Positions 6,695 through 15,529 of a DNA stretch of 30,278 bases are shown piece after piece (position 1 is the first letter of the stretch; each line of letters starts with the position of its first letter). Location: assembly GCA_964547105.1 (NCBI GenBank), contig CAZJLO010000023.1, forward strand, positions 1 through 30,278, written 5' to 3'. A program made the position numbers and the translations under genes. The notes beneath the pieces were generated by a model that saw only the letters and a list, made by a program, of their open reading frames with translations, ran no database searches and was not told the origin of the DNA. The DNA comes from RXOA01 sp964547105 (lineage in GTDB: Bacteria; Bipolaricaulota; Bipolaricaulia; UBA7950; UBA9294).

Positions 6695-8298
6695 CAGTTC
6701 CTCCTCATCGTGGACGTCGGCACTGTGGGGAAGAGGTCCAGATCGGTGTGCGGCAGGAAGCGTGCCGACGTGAACCGCTCGAAATAGTCGGGATCGTCGA
6801 TCAGCTCGATGCAGCCGGTCTTGGCGGCGATGTTGCGTGCCTCATCCCAAGCGGCACGATTCAGCAGGGCGACTCGTGCGCCGCGCAGGGCGGTGTTGCC
6901 GGCGAACGAGATCTTCTCGCGAGGCATATCGGGAATCAGCCCGAGAGTGACGGCGTCTTCCACATCGAGCACGCTGCCGAACCCGCCACAGACGATGAGC
7001 CGATCCAGATCCATCACTCTGAGTTCGGCGGCAGCGAGCAGGGATTGCGTGCCGGCAAACAAGGCGGCCTTGGCAAGCAGCACACTGTCGATGTCGCGTT
7101 GAAGCAGGGCCAACGGATGGCCGGTGGCTGTCTCCGATGCGGGCACGAGGACGATGCCGGGTTCGCTGACCTTTGCGTCCGGCGCGAGAACTTGCCCGGC
7201 GCGGTCCATCAGGCCGGCACGGAATAGCCCCGCGATTGCGGCAATCAGGCCCGATCCACATAGGCCGTGCGGCGGGACGTCATCGATGGTGTGCCAGCTG
7301 ATGGCGCCATCCTTGCCGATCGATAGCCGATCGATGGCCCCCGGTGTGGCGCTCGAGCCGCAGGAGATGCCGCAGCCCTCAAATGCCGGGCCGGCGGACG
7401 CGGCACAGGCCATCAACCACTCGCGATTTCCAAGGACGATCTCCCCGTTGGTGCCGATGTCGATCATCATCGTCAAGGCGTCGTCCTTGTGCAGGCCGGT
7501 TGCCAGGATGCCGGCGGTGATGTCGCCGCCGACCCAGCCGCCGATCGAAGGCAAGGCATAGACATCGGGATCGCCCGCTAGGTGGAGGTTCAGCTCGCTT
7601 GACCGCAGCATCGGCGGCGCCGCAATCAACGGCAGGTAAGGCGGGCGGCGAATACAGGCGGGATCATAGCGATAGAGGAAGTGAAGCATCGCTGTATTCC
7701 CAGCCACGGTCATCGTATTCAAGGGCACGCTGTCTTCCCCGATCGCGTCGGCCATCTCGTCGGCCAGGGCGCGGATGTCGCCGATCACGGCGTCGGTGAG
7801 AGCGTCGAGGCCGTGGTCTTCGACGTGTTCGATCCGCCGCGTCACTTCGGCGCCAAACGCGGCTTGGCTGTTGGCTCGCCCGGCACACAGGCGCACATGC
7901 CCTGTCGTCAGGTCGACCAGTTCGGCAGCGACTGTCGACGTGCCGATGTCGATGGCGAGGCCATAGCTACGATCGTCTCCGCCGAGTTCCCGCCCGAGAG
8001 GATCCACTGTGTCGTGAGCCGAGAGGGCTTCGAGGCTCGATGTTAGGTGGACGGCCAAGCCGCCAGGCCGTGTCGTGGCCGGAATTTCGACAATGACGTC
8101 CTCATCGATGCGATACTGGCAGGCAAGCACGGAGCCCCGGTCCGCCAACAGCACCCGGCATTTGCCGCAGGTGCCCGCCCCGGCACAGGGAGCGACGAGG
8201 ACAATGCCGGCCAGCCGAGCGGCGTCAGCAATCGTTGTGCCGACCGACACGACGATCGTCCGGTTCTCGGGAAGGAAGGTGACCTTCGCCTGGCTCAT
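6694..8298 (-). CDS. acsV: RACo-type ATP-dependent reductive activator of the corrinoid protein
   Basis: A 534-residue protein with an N-terminal 2Fe-2S ferredoxin domain (C38, C44, C47, C60 in APCAGAGTCGKC and LAC) and a C-terminal ASKHA-fold ATPase region (DUF4445), with AIDIGTSTVAAELVDL, VAGNTAMLH, MIDIGTNGEIVLGN and CGGFGSVLDVEDAV. RACo reduces inactive cob(II)amide in AcsC/AcsD back to cob(I)amide using ATP. At 534 residues it is shorter than the roughly 630-residue Carboxydothermus protein, mostly in the linker. I chose the ATG at 8298, which overlaps the acsC stop (ATGA); the longer upstream frame only reads through acsC. Confidence 0.9.
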   Translation of the reverse strand: MSQAKVTFLPENRTIVVSVGTTIADAARLAGIVLVAPCAGAGTCGKCRVLLADRGSVLACQYRIDEDVIVEIPATTRPGGLAVHLTSSLEALSAHDTVDPLGRELGGDDRSYGLAIDIGTSTVAAELVDLTTGHVRLCAGRANSQAAFGAEVTRRIEHVEDHGLDALTDAVIGDIRALADEMADAIGEDSVPLNTMTVAGNTAMLHFLYRYDPACIRRPPYLPLIAAPPMLRSSELNLHLAGDPDVYALPSIGGWVGGDITAGILATGLHKDDALTMMIDIGTNGEIVLGNREWLMACAASAGPAFEGCGISCGSSATPGAIDRLSIGKDGAISWHTIDDVPPHGLCGSGLIAAIAGLFRAGLMDRAGQVLAPDAKVSEPGIVLVPASETATGHPLALLQRDIDSVLLAKAALFAGTQSLLAAAELRVMDLDRLIVCGGFGSVLDVEDAVTLGLIPDMPREKISFAGNTALRGARVALLNRAAWDEARNIAAKTGCIELIDDPDYFERFTSARFLPHTDLDLFPTVPTSTMRRN

Positions 8299-9686
8299 CC
8301 CTCGTTCTCCCAACGCGCCTTCAGTTCGTGAAGAAAGTGGGGGATACCGGTGGCATTGTCCGGCCCGACGATGACGTCCCATCCCGACGCTTCTTCGATC
8401 CCCATGCGCATGCGAGCGACCAACCCGGGGATGACGAGGCGGTTGTGGTCAACACGATCCATCGCCCCCTGTTCGCGCACCACGCTCACCAGTTTGTCAA
8501 TGGTCAGGCGATCGTCGGCGTAGGCATTGAGGACGCCCATCCCTTCCGTATCGATGACGCTTACAAAGCAGGGCACCTTGCTGCTGGCCGCTTCGCCGGC
8601 CACGGTGAAGTAGGTCAACGCAAAATTCGTGGTCACCAGCACCGGCGCATCCGGTCCCGGATGGCCGATCTCATAGAGCTTGGCGTCCACTTCGTTGGGC
8701 ACCTGGGGATCGGTGTAGATGTCTTGTCGAGCCGTGACGATCGGATGGACGGCCCACGCCTCGACCGTATCCACGACGATCACCCCGGCGTAGCGCATGA
8801 CAAGCGACAGTCCGGCGACCATTTCCGCAGCTGCGCGAGCCCCGGAATCCAAGGTGCCATCGACAAGGACACCGACATCGACGTACGAGGGAAACCCGGC
8901 GCTGCGCACGTGTTGCTCGAGGGCCAGCCGGCGAAGCTGTGTCAGCCTCCCCAGAGCTTCAGGCAAGGACTCCGGCTGCGGATCGAGGATCAGGTTCTTT
9001 GCGCCAGCTGCAGCTACCTTCTCGGCCAGAGACGCCGTCCGGTCGATCCCCGGAGCGCGAGCGACCAGCGGCAGTGCATACTGGACAGCCAACGCTGCCA
9101 TCGCGTCGGCATGGCCTTCTGTCGCTGCGACAAGCAGCGGTTTGCAGTCGGCGATGGCGGCCACGGCCGGGGCGAGGACTTCCGGATCGTCGCACGCAAG
9201 CAGAATCAGGAACAGATGACCGGCACTCTCGGCAATCTTCGCGGTCACCGCAAGGTAGCGTTCGCCATCAACCCCATTCGCTGAAATGGCGATGGCGTCG
9301 ACGCCGATCGTCTTGCCCACCCGCTCGAACGCGAGCGTCTTGATCGCCGCGAGCCGCTCCTCCATCGCTGCGTCGCTGAGCCCGGCGGATACGCGGATGG
9401 CAAGGATTGGCGGATGCTGGAATCGCTCCTCATGCCGATGCATGACCGTCTCTCCACCGAGAGTCAGGCAGCGACTGCCCGGTCCCAGCGTCAGCGTGGC
9501 CATCGGCGGAACTTGCGCATCGCCGAGAATCGCACGGGCTTCGTCCGACACATGCGGGCAGCCATCGAGCGCCACTTTCTTGGAGGCCACTTGCATCGCA
9601 AACGCCATGCAGGTAGGCAGGCCGCAGTCGCCGCAGTTGGTGCGCGGCAGGTTCTTGTAGACCTCGATTCCACTCAGCTTGGCCAT
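8295..9686 (-). CDS. acsC: Corrinoid iron-sulfur protein large subunit (CODH/ACS gamma)
   Basis: A 463-residue protein. The N-terminal 4Fe-4S motif is C18-x2-C21-x4-C26-x16-C43 (NCGDCGLPTC, DGCP), followed by a TIM barrel and a C-terminal cobamide-binding domain (ATGIPHFLHEL end). It carries the corrinoid cofactor whose methyl group is passed to AcsB. The ATG at 9686 has AGGAGA six bases upstream, inside the stop region of acsB; the 54 extra codons of the longest frame lie in acsB and are not real. The stop overlaps the RACo start. Confidence 0.93.
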   Translation of the reverse strand: MAKLSGIEVYKNLPRTNCGDCGLPTCMAFAMQVASKKVALDGCPHVSDEARAILGDAQVPPMATLTLGPGSRCLTLGGETVMHRHEERFQHPPILAIRVSAGLSDAAMEERLAAIKTLAFERVGKTIGVDAIAISANGVDGERYLAVTAKIAESAGHLFLILLACDDPEVLAPAVAAIADCKPLLVAATEGHADAMAALAVQYALPLVARAPGIDRTASLAEKVAAAGAKNLILDPQPESLPEALGRLTQLRRLALEQHVRSAGFPSYVDVGVLVDGTLDSGARAAAEMVAGLSLVMRYAGVIVVDTVEAWAVHPIVTARQDIYTDPQVPNEVDAKLYEIGHPGPDAPVLVTTNFALTYFTVAGEAASSKVPCFVSVIDTEGMGVLNAYADDRLTIDKLVSVVREQGAMDRVDHNRLVIPGLVARMRMGIEEASGWDVIVGPDNATGIPHFLHELKARWENEG

Positions 9687-9696
9687 GGGTGTTCTC

Positions 9697-11916
9697 CTAG
9701 AACAAGCTCTCCAACGTGAATGCCGGGTGTTCGACTGATTCGACGAACTTCGCCAGCTCGTCCGTTGTCGTTGCCTCGTGTTCCGTGGCGATCCGGTCGA
9801 GCAGATCCGGGATTCCGCAGTCGTTCGCCCGCTCGCGCAATCGCTCACGCAGTTCTTCCTTTAGCGCAGACGGCATCCACACGACGCGCTTCAGCCCACC
9901 CTCGGCGAAGATGAACTTCTTGCTGCCGATGTACAGCTTGCCGATCCCGAGGAAGCCCGGGGTTTGAATGCCGCCGCCGATTTCGCCGGCCATGGTGGAA
10001 AAGGTCATCCCCACCGGGGTCATCCCCGGGAACTCGCGGTCGACGATCATCACGCCATTGACTTCGGGGACAATCGCGGCAATGCACTCGAAACAGCCAC
10101 AGCTCGTCATCGGATCGTCGATGATCGAATAGGCATTGAGCCGCCGTAGCGCACCGTTCGAGGCGACGGTAAGGAAGTCGTTGACACCGGCCCACTGGCC
10201 TTTCACTGCGTCGAGCGTCGCGCCCTTGGGCACAGGCTGGTTCGGTCCGTGCGGGTTCATCTCGTGGCTGGCCGCGCAATCAAGCCAGGTGTAGGCGCCG
10301 CACAGTCCAGGGCGCTCCGGCGTGACAATGCAGACGTGGTTGGGTGCATAGGATTGGCACAGGGTGCAGGAGTAGTACGTATCGGTGTCTTCATCGCGCA
10401 TCCCTTGGATGCGCTCATCGCGTTCGTGATAGATGGCCTTGGCTTCAGTGAGCCACGCGGCGACGGGCTCGGGCTCCGTCAGAATCGTAACCTGCACCTT
10501 GTCCAGAATGGCGCCGAATTCACCCCGCAGCTTGGCAATCAACAACTCCCCGTAATGGCGGAGCCGGAACCCTCTCGCAAACGCGTCGTGGCTGATGCGC
10601 GCCCAGACCGTCCCGCGCTGCCCCATGTGGAACACGCCGTTGGCCCAGGATGCGAACTCGTGGATGCGCCTTTCCAGCACGCTTTCGAACGCTTCCTTGA
10701 ATTCGCGGCCCGCCACGTCGACGAGCACACCGAACGGCAAAGCCTCGCCGGGAGTGATGGTGTCGATATCGGGGCCGACAAGCTCGATGTGTCCATCGAC
10801 GACCGTGTCCATCGGCTTTCCGCGCAACAGCTCGAAGGCATCGGTTCGATTGCCGCCAAACTCCACGTGCATCTGCGCCTTACGGACGCGTTCGCCCTCG
10901 AACCCCGCGCCGTAGGCGACGGGAATGGGGATTTCCGTGACCTCCAGCTTCAATCCGCGCACTTCGATAGCCCGTTGGACGATCCGGTCGAGAGGTACGC
11001 CGCTGACCACAGCTTCGTATTTGCAGATGCCGTGTTCGAGGATCTCGGGAATCGAAGCGTCGGTGATCGTCGGAAAGCCGAAGTTGAGAGCGCCGGCGGC
11101 TGTCGCCAGCTTCTCGCACGCCTGCCCCAATCCGTCTTCTGTGCTCAGATCGTCCGAACCAAGGGCAAGCACGAAGGCAAACACCCGTTCTCGGCAATAG
11201 GCAAGAATCTCCTCTGCACCGTTCGCGCCATCAGGCTTGATGCCGCCAAACGTCATCGCCGCACGGGCGGCGAATCCCAAGGCATGTACGGCAGCCGATG
11301 CGCGAGTTCCAAGCGGAACGAGGAATGTGTCCCAGCTCGTTTCGATGCCGCTGCAGGCAAGCTGGGCGGCCATCGAGTCTCCGCCTGTGGTCGATGCCAG
11401 GAAGGCCAGAATGCTGCGCCCCTGCAAGGCGCGGGCGATGGCCACGGCCTGTTCGGCATGCGGCGGTGCGCCGACGCACACGGCCACGCCGGGCATCCGG
11501 CCATCGACAAGCTTGATCCCTTGCAGGCGAAGAATGGCATCGCCGGGAAAGCCGGAATCAGCCGTCGCTCCTGACTGCGGATCAGACAGACGAAGGGCTT
11601 CCAGGAGTTCTTCGGCAATGAGGGCAGCTCGACCGGCATCCAAAGCGGGCTGCAGATCGACGGCTTCGTCCTCGTCTTGAAGTTGCTGCGTTGGGAGCAA
11701 GGCTTCCGCCCCCTGCAAGGCTTGATCTGCGGTTCCGAGCGATTCCACGCTGAGTCCCGTCAGTGCCAAGGTCAGGGGCAACGCGTAGGCAGTGTCGGCG
11801 AAGCCAAGGGGGTTTGCCTCGCCACCTTGCGCGATGGCCGACGCGACGGCTTCGCGTGCACGGTCGATCAGTGTGCGTGCTCCGCGAATCGCCAAGTCGG
11901 CGATGATCTTTGACAT
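9697..11916 (-). CDS. acsB: Acetyl-CoA synthase (CODH/ACS beta)
   Basis: A 739-residue protein close in length to the three-domain bacterial enzyme (about 730). All A-cluster ligands are present: C517, C520, C529 and C539 in the CxxC-x8-C-x9-C pattern (SCTLCQSYAPNHVC), and the C606-G607-C608 nickel clamp (TSCGCFEC). The enzyme condenses methyl-corrinoid, CO and CoA to acetyl-CoA, and can run in reverse to split acetyl-CoA. The N-terminal domain that normally docks on CO dehydrogenase is present, although no CODH gene is in the window. AAGGAG lies five bases before the ATG. A 111-base gap with a hairpin separates it from the upstream DUF3786 gene, the largest gap in the operon. Confidence 0.95.
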   Translation of the reverse strand: MSKIIADLAIRGARTLIDRAREAVASAIAQGGEANPLGFADTAYALPLTLALTGLSVESLGTADQALQGAEALLPTQQLQDEDEAVDLQPALDAGRAALIAEELLEALRLSDPQSGATADSGFPGDAILRLQGIKLVDGRMPGVAVCVGAPPHAEQAVAIARALQGRSILAFLASTTGGDSMAAQLACSGIETSWDTFLVPLGTRASAAVHALGFAARAAMTFGGIKPDGANGAEEILAYCRERVFAFVLALGSDDLSTEDGLGQACEKLATAAGALNFGFPTITDASIPEILEHGICKYEAVVSGVPLDRIVQRAIEVRGLKLEVTEIPIPVAYGAGFEGERVRKAQMHVEFGGNRTDAFELLRGKPMDTVVDGHIELVGPDIDTITPGEALPFGVLVDVAGREFKEAFESVLERRIHEFASWANGVFHMGQRGTVWARISHDAFARGFRLRHYGELLIAKLRGEFGAILDKVQVTILTEPEPVAAWLTEAKAIYHERDERIQGMRDEDTDTYYSCTLCQSYAPNHVCIVTPERPGLCGAYTWLDCAASHEMNPHGPNQPVPKGATLDAVKGQWAGVNDFLTVASNGALRRLNAYSIIDDPMTSCGCFECIAAIVPEVNGVMIVDREFPGMTPVGMTFSTMAGEIGGGIQTPGFLGIGKLYIGSKKFIFAEGGLKRVVWMPSALKEELRERLRERANDCGIPDLLDRIATEHEATTTDELAKFVESVEHPAFTLESLF

Positions 11917-11929
11917 TCCAACTCCTTAC

Positions 11930-11946
11930 TGAGCCCGTCGGGCTCA
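11930..11946 (-). promoter_or_regulatory. Short hairpin just upstream of the acsB ribosome binding site
   Basis: TGAGCCC-GAC-GGGCTCA is a perfect 7-bp stem with a three-base loop. No T-run follows, so it is not an intrinsic terminator. It may protect the acsB part of the message or tune translation. A TACAAT box near 12010 could be an internal promoter but has no good -35. Confidence 0.4.
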
Positions 11947-12027
11947 CGCCTTCTTTACCAACGAGGGACTCCCTGTCGCAAGGAGACCTTCTCGTGCAAG
12001 CAGGCCGTCCATTGTACAAGGCCCTGG

Positions 12028-12684
12028 CTATCCATCTTTCTCTCCCGCGGCCAGCAGCCCTCGACAGAGAAGGCTCCCCAGCGCGGCCATTCCATCGACG
12101 GGCAACGCGTGCGCAGATGCTCGATCAAACAACACGTTGGCGTTGGCCGGGAATTCGCCATCTCCCGCCCACCACACTACGGCCAAGCTAATCTTGGGGA
12201 GGGCGCGAAAGGTATAGGCGGCGTCTCCCAACGAAAGCGGCTCGCCGCCGAAATGGTCCGCCGCCTGGCAAAAACGGGCCGTGTCACCGGCAAGACCGCC
12301 GAGCAACGCCTCCGATGTGTAGGAGCGGAAGGCCGCCACATAGAACGCACCATCGGGAAGCTCTTGGAAGCCGATCCATCGGCTTCTGGCGGGTGCCGCT
12401 TGCGAGGATACGGAGCTTGCCCACACGTTGCCCCCACGCACAAGATAGTCGAGCAGGAGGATCTGTGTCTTCTCCGAACAAGCCGATGCATCGGCTTTCG
12501 TAACGACGAAGTCAGGCAAGGAGACCTTGTACGGTGTCGTGAACAACGACAGCTCAAGATGCTTCTCTCGACGGACTCCACCACACATGCGCATCAGATC
12601 GGCGATGTTGGATTCCTTGAGAACAGCCTGCGCTCCCTCAATGCGCGGGCGAAGGGAGTCGCGCCATGGGTCCTTCACCGGCAT
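12028..12684 (-). CDS. DUF3786 protein of unknown function
   Basis: About 218 residues. It matches the DUF3786 pattern as I recall it: WIGFQELPDGAFYVAAF in the middle, then GDAAYTFRALPKISLAVVWW and GDGEFPANANVLFD, ending in a leucine-rich helix. The family has no known reaction; it is found mainly in anaerobes with corrinoid and Wood-Ljungdahl enzymes, and its place between lysC and acsB supports a role with them (inference). There is no signal peptide or membrane segment. The start is uncertain: an ATG at 12696 overlaps the end of lysC but touches the AAGGAG, while the ATG at 12684 is 12 bases beyond it and starts after the lysC stop. Confidence 0.75.
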   Translation of the reverse strand: MPVKDPWRDSLRPRIEGAQAVLKESNIADLMRMCGGVRREKHLELSLFTTPYKVSLPDFVVTKADASACSEKTQILLLDYLVRGGNVWASSVSSQAAPARSRWIGFQELPDGAFYVAAFRSYTSEALLGGLAGDTARFCQAADHFGGEPLSLGDAAYTFRALPKISLAVVWWAGDGEFPANANVLFDRASAHALPVDGMAALGSLLCRGLLAAGEKDG

Positions 12685-12685
12685 C

Positions 12686-14104
12686 TCAGCGTTCATCTCC
12701 TTTCCAGCTCTCCAAGCCGAGTTGATGGTGCAGGAATCGGACGGTATCCGTCACATCCTCCGCAGGGATACAGAAGGTCACACTATCCTCCGCCGCCTCT
12801 TGAGCGACGGCCACGACACGCACACCCTGTTTCCCCAGCGCCGAGAAGGCGCGCGTTGCGATGCTTGGGGACCCGTTGACAGCCAACCCGATGACGGAAA
12901 CCGTGGCCACCTGCTCCATCGTGTGGAGCGCGAAGACGCTGCGTCCGTGCCCGAGCGACGCCTCAGAGTCCTGCGAAAGCAGTCGAGCACCATGTTCTGC
13001 ATCCCCATCGCTTACAACGAGGTGGATCCCCTGTTCGGAGAACGATTGGCTGAACATGTGAACAGGGATGCCGGCATCGTCCAGCCGAGACAGCGCGGCC
13101 GTCGCCGACCGCAGACGCCAGGGACCGTTCCGACTGTGCAGACGCAGTAATTGAAGTCCCGTTGCCGATACGATCGCCGGCCACAGCTTGCGATCCTCCG
13201 CCGGCGACTCGACGATGCGCGTGCCCGCATCGGATGGATTGAAGCTGTTAAGAATGCACAACGGGATGCCCTGATCGATGATCGGGCCGATGGTTCGCGG
13301 GTGGAGGACCTCGGCCCCGAAACGAGCCAATCGAGTCGCTTCCTTGTAGGAGAGTTCGCGGAGGACGCGGGCACTGGGAACGACATTGGGATCGGCAGTA
13401 AGAATGCCATCGACGTCGGTCCAGATGCGAAGCTCGTCGCAGTCCAGGCACGCAGCGATGATGGCTGCCGAGAAGTCGCTTCCGCTTCGGCCAAGGGTCG
13501 TTGGAATGCCGTCGGCCGTCGCGCCCACATAGCCGGTGATCACCGGGATGACGCCACGTTCCACCAGCGGGCGAACGCGATCCTCAACTCGCGCCCGGGT
13601 TTCCGCCATCCGCGGCGATGCAGAGCCGAATCGATCGTCTGTGACGATGAGTTCCGTTGCACTGATTTCCTGCGCTTCCAGGCCGCGGCATCGAAGCACA
13701 GCAGCGACGATCGCGGCAGACATCTGTTCGCCGAGACAAGCCACGGCATCGTGTCCGCGCGCAGTCAGCTCGCCGAGCACGGCGATGCTATCGAGGAACC
13801 GTGTCAAGCGATCGAGGTGCTCATCGATCGTGTCATGAAGTGCCTGACATGCAGGGAACGAGGATAGAAGGGTTTCCACGGTGGTGTGATGGATCTCGGC
13901 GAGCGCCGCGCGGGCTTCACGGCAGGCGACCGCATCTCCCAGGGCGGCGGCGCGGGCGCCGGCAATCAGGCGATCGGTCGTTCCGCTTAGTGCGGAAACG
14001 ACGACGACCGGCTGTTGCCCCCGGCTGGCGCCAACGATCTCGGCAACCGAGGCAATGCGTCCGGCAGTTCCCAACGACGTTCCTCCGAATTTGTGAACGA
14101 TCAT
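12686..14104 (-). CDS. lysC: Aspartate kinase with C-terminal ACT domains
   Basis: A 472-residue monofunctional aspartokinase. KFGGTSLG (residues 5-12) is the ATP-site signature; VVVVSALSGTTDRLI, TLGRSGSDFSAAI, WTDVDGILTADPN and LSYKEATRLARFGAEVLHPR are family blocks. The last 150 residues form two ACT-like repeats, which usually bind a feedback amino acid. It phosphorylates aspartate, the first step to lysine, threonine and methionine; in this operon the methionine branch is the likely purpose. The ATG at 14104 overlaps the upstream stop and has GGAGG seven bases before it. The long N-terminal extension of the open frame lies in the neighbouring gene and is not real. Confidence 0.93.
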   Translation of the reverse strand: MIVHKFGGTSLGTAGRIASVAEIVGASRGQQPVVVVSALSGTTDRLIAGARAAALGDAVACREARAALAEIHHTTVETLLSSFPACQALHDTIDEHLDRLTRFLDSIAVLGELTARGHDAVACLGEQMSAAIVAAVLRCRGLEAQEISATELIVTDDRFGSASPRMAETRARVEDRVRPLVERGVIPVITGYVGATADGIPTTLGRSGSDFSAAIIAACLDCDELRIWTDVDGILTADPNVVPSARVLRELSYKEATRLARFGAEVLHPRTIGPIIDQGIPLCILNSFNPSDAGTRIVESPAEDRKLWPAIVSATGLQLLRLHSRNGPWRLRSATAALSRLDDAGIPVHMFSQSFSEQGIHLVVSDGDAEHGARLLSQDSEASLGHGRSVFALHTMEQVATVSVIGLAVNGSPSIATRAFSALGKQGVRVVAVAQEAAEDSVTFCIPAEDVTDTVRFLHHQLGLESWKGDER

Positions 14105-15311
14105 CGACCATCCTCCCCGGCAAAGGCTGCCCGCAGTGCTTGGTCCAGATCGGCGATCAAGTCGCGCGGATCTTCGATCCCGGCGGCGTAGCGAATCAGC
14201 GAGTCGGAGATCCCGTACGCTGCGCGTTTCTTCGCATCGAGCGCGATGAAGATCGCTTGCTGCTGGGCGATCGACTCCACCCCACCGAGGGTCGGGCCGA
14301 TGTAGGGAATGCGTAGGCGATCGATGACGCGGCTGGTGGCCTCCCGGTCTCCGTCGACCTCGAAGCTGACCACCCCGCCGAACCCCGACATCTGGCGCGA
14401 TGCAACGGCGTGATCGGGATGGCACTCAAGTCCCGGGTAGTGAACGGTGCGCACGTGGGGATGCGCAACAAGGAAGTCGGCGATTTGCNNNNNNNNNNTC
14501 CGGTCGCGTTCTGGCGGCGGACGCGCAGCTCCAGTGTCTTCATCCCGCGCAACAGGAGATACGCGTCATGCGCGCCTCCGACTCCTCCCAGCAACCCCCG
14601 CAGCGTTTCGATCGGCGCGAGATGGGAACGGGAGCCAACAACGACTCCGGCGAGAAGGTCGTTGTGTCCGCCAAGGTACTTGGTCGCGCTGTGGATCACC
14701 AGATCGATGCCGCGCTCGAGCGGCCGTAGGTTGACCGGGGTGGCGAAGGTGCTGTCGATCGCGGTCAAGATCCCGTGCCGCTGGGCGACGGCGCCGAGCC
14801 GGTCCAGATCGATTACGCGCAGGTACGGATTGGTCGGCGCCTCACACAGGATCAGTCTCGTGTTGGGACGAAGCGCCGCCTCCAATGCGTCGATGCTCCC
14901 GTCGCCGAGCAGAGATGCTTCGATCCCCCAGCGATGGAGGTGCCCGACGACGAAATTCCTCGTTTGCCGGTAGGTGCTCGAGGCAATCACGAGATGATCG
15001 CCGCGGGACAGCGTAGACAACAAGACCGTGGTGATTGCGCTCATCCCGGTGGCAAACACGAGAGCCGCCTCCCCGCCCTCCAACGCGGCAACCTTTCGCT
15101 CGACCGCCGTTTGCGTCGGATTGCCGTACCGGCCGTACTCGTCCCTTCGGATCGGATCTCCGGCCTCCTTCTTCGCGAGAAAGGAGGCGATCTCCTCGGT
15201 GCTGCCGAACGTGAACGCCGATGTCTGCACGATGGGCATCGTGATGGCATCGTATGGCTTGCCCTTCCCTTCTCCTGCATGGACCACGCTCGTTGCAAAC
15301 CCATCGTTCAT
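14101..15311 (-). CDS. Cystathionine gamma-synthase-type PLP enzyme, with an assembly gap
   Basis: A fold-type I PLP enzyme of the Cys/Met metabolism family. YGRYGNPTQT (60-69), the PLP-contacting D186 (AIDSTFATPVNL) and the Schiff-base lysine K211 (HSATKYLGGHND) are present. The EYGRYGNPT and SSTYRQTRNF blocks look most like cystathionine gamma-synthase, which joins an activated homoserine and cysteine; a gamma-lyase is possible. Ten Ns interrupt it near residue 275. Upstream of the gap the frame reads RQNATG and after it, in another frame, IADFLVAHPHVRTVHYPGLE, which is the expected continuation, so the gene is probably whole. GGAGGTG lies six bases before the ATG. First structural gene of the operon. 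Confidence 0.88.
14489..14498. other. Assembly gap (10 Ns)
   Basis: The frame on either side matches only if the true number of missing bases is 2 modulo 3. Filling with two bases would give a normal family spacing, so the ten Ns are probably a placeholder. Confidence 0.9.
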
Positions 15312-15353
15312 TCGGCACCTCCGCCATTCGCGCCGCAGTCTCCCATCCAGCCC

Positions 15354-15388
15354 AAAAAGAAAAGACCCCAGGGATGCTCCCTGCGGTC
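15354..15388 (-). terminator. Intrinsic terminator in the leader of the methionine/ACS operon
   Basis: Minus-strand GACCGCAGGGA, loop GCA, then TCCCTGGGGTC forms an 11-step stem with one G-G mismatch (15388-15364), followed by TTTTCTTTTT (15363-15354). It lies after the leader ORF and 43 bases before the cystathionine gamma-synthase ATG, so unless overridden it would stop transcription before the operon. A seven-base segment of the leader ORF can pair with its 5' arm (see findings). Confidence 0.85.
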
Positions 15389-15421
15389 CGTCTCACCACT
15401 CCGTCCGGCATCCGTTGAGGA

Positions 15422-15529
15422 TTACCGTAACAGAGAGGCGCGGTGCATCATCATGGACACGGCGAACGAAACCGCAACACAAGCGATGACTCGATGGTCT
15501 CTGCTCGCGACGCCGTTCGTTCCGTTCAT
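15422..15529 (-). CDS. Putative methionine leader peptide
   Basis: A 35-codon frame that starts just after the predicted promoter and ends in TAA at 15424-15422, 33 bases before the terminator stem. Residues 26-28 are three consecutive methionines (15454-15446) and the peptide ends MMMHRASLLR. Runs of the codon for the regulated amino acid just before a terminator are the hallmark of ribosome-mediated attenuation, and the operon's first gene is a methionine-pathway enzyme. There is no Shine-Dalgarno; the ATG lies nine bases after the -10 box, so the message may be nearly leaderless. A start at Met26 would also work. Not a known family. Confidence 0.55.
   Translation of the reverse strand: MNGTNGVASRDHRVIACVAVSFAVSMMMHRASLLR

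Noticed and set aside
10249..11574. 441-codon plus-strand frame opposite acsB
   Set aside because: Shadow of a high-GC gene; acsB on the other strand has all catalytic motifs.
15354..15430. T-box riboswitch before cystathionine gamma-synthase
   Set aside because: The AGGGTGGNACCGCG core is absent; the nearest text has GTGG and GGACCGC split by other bases. No stem I elements were recognised.
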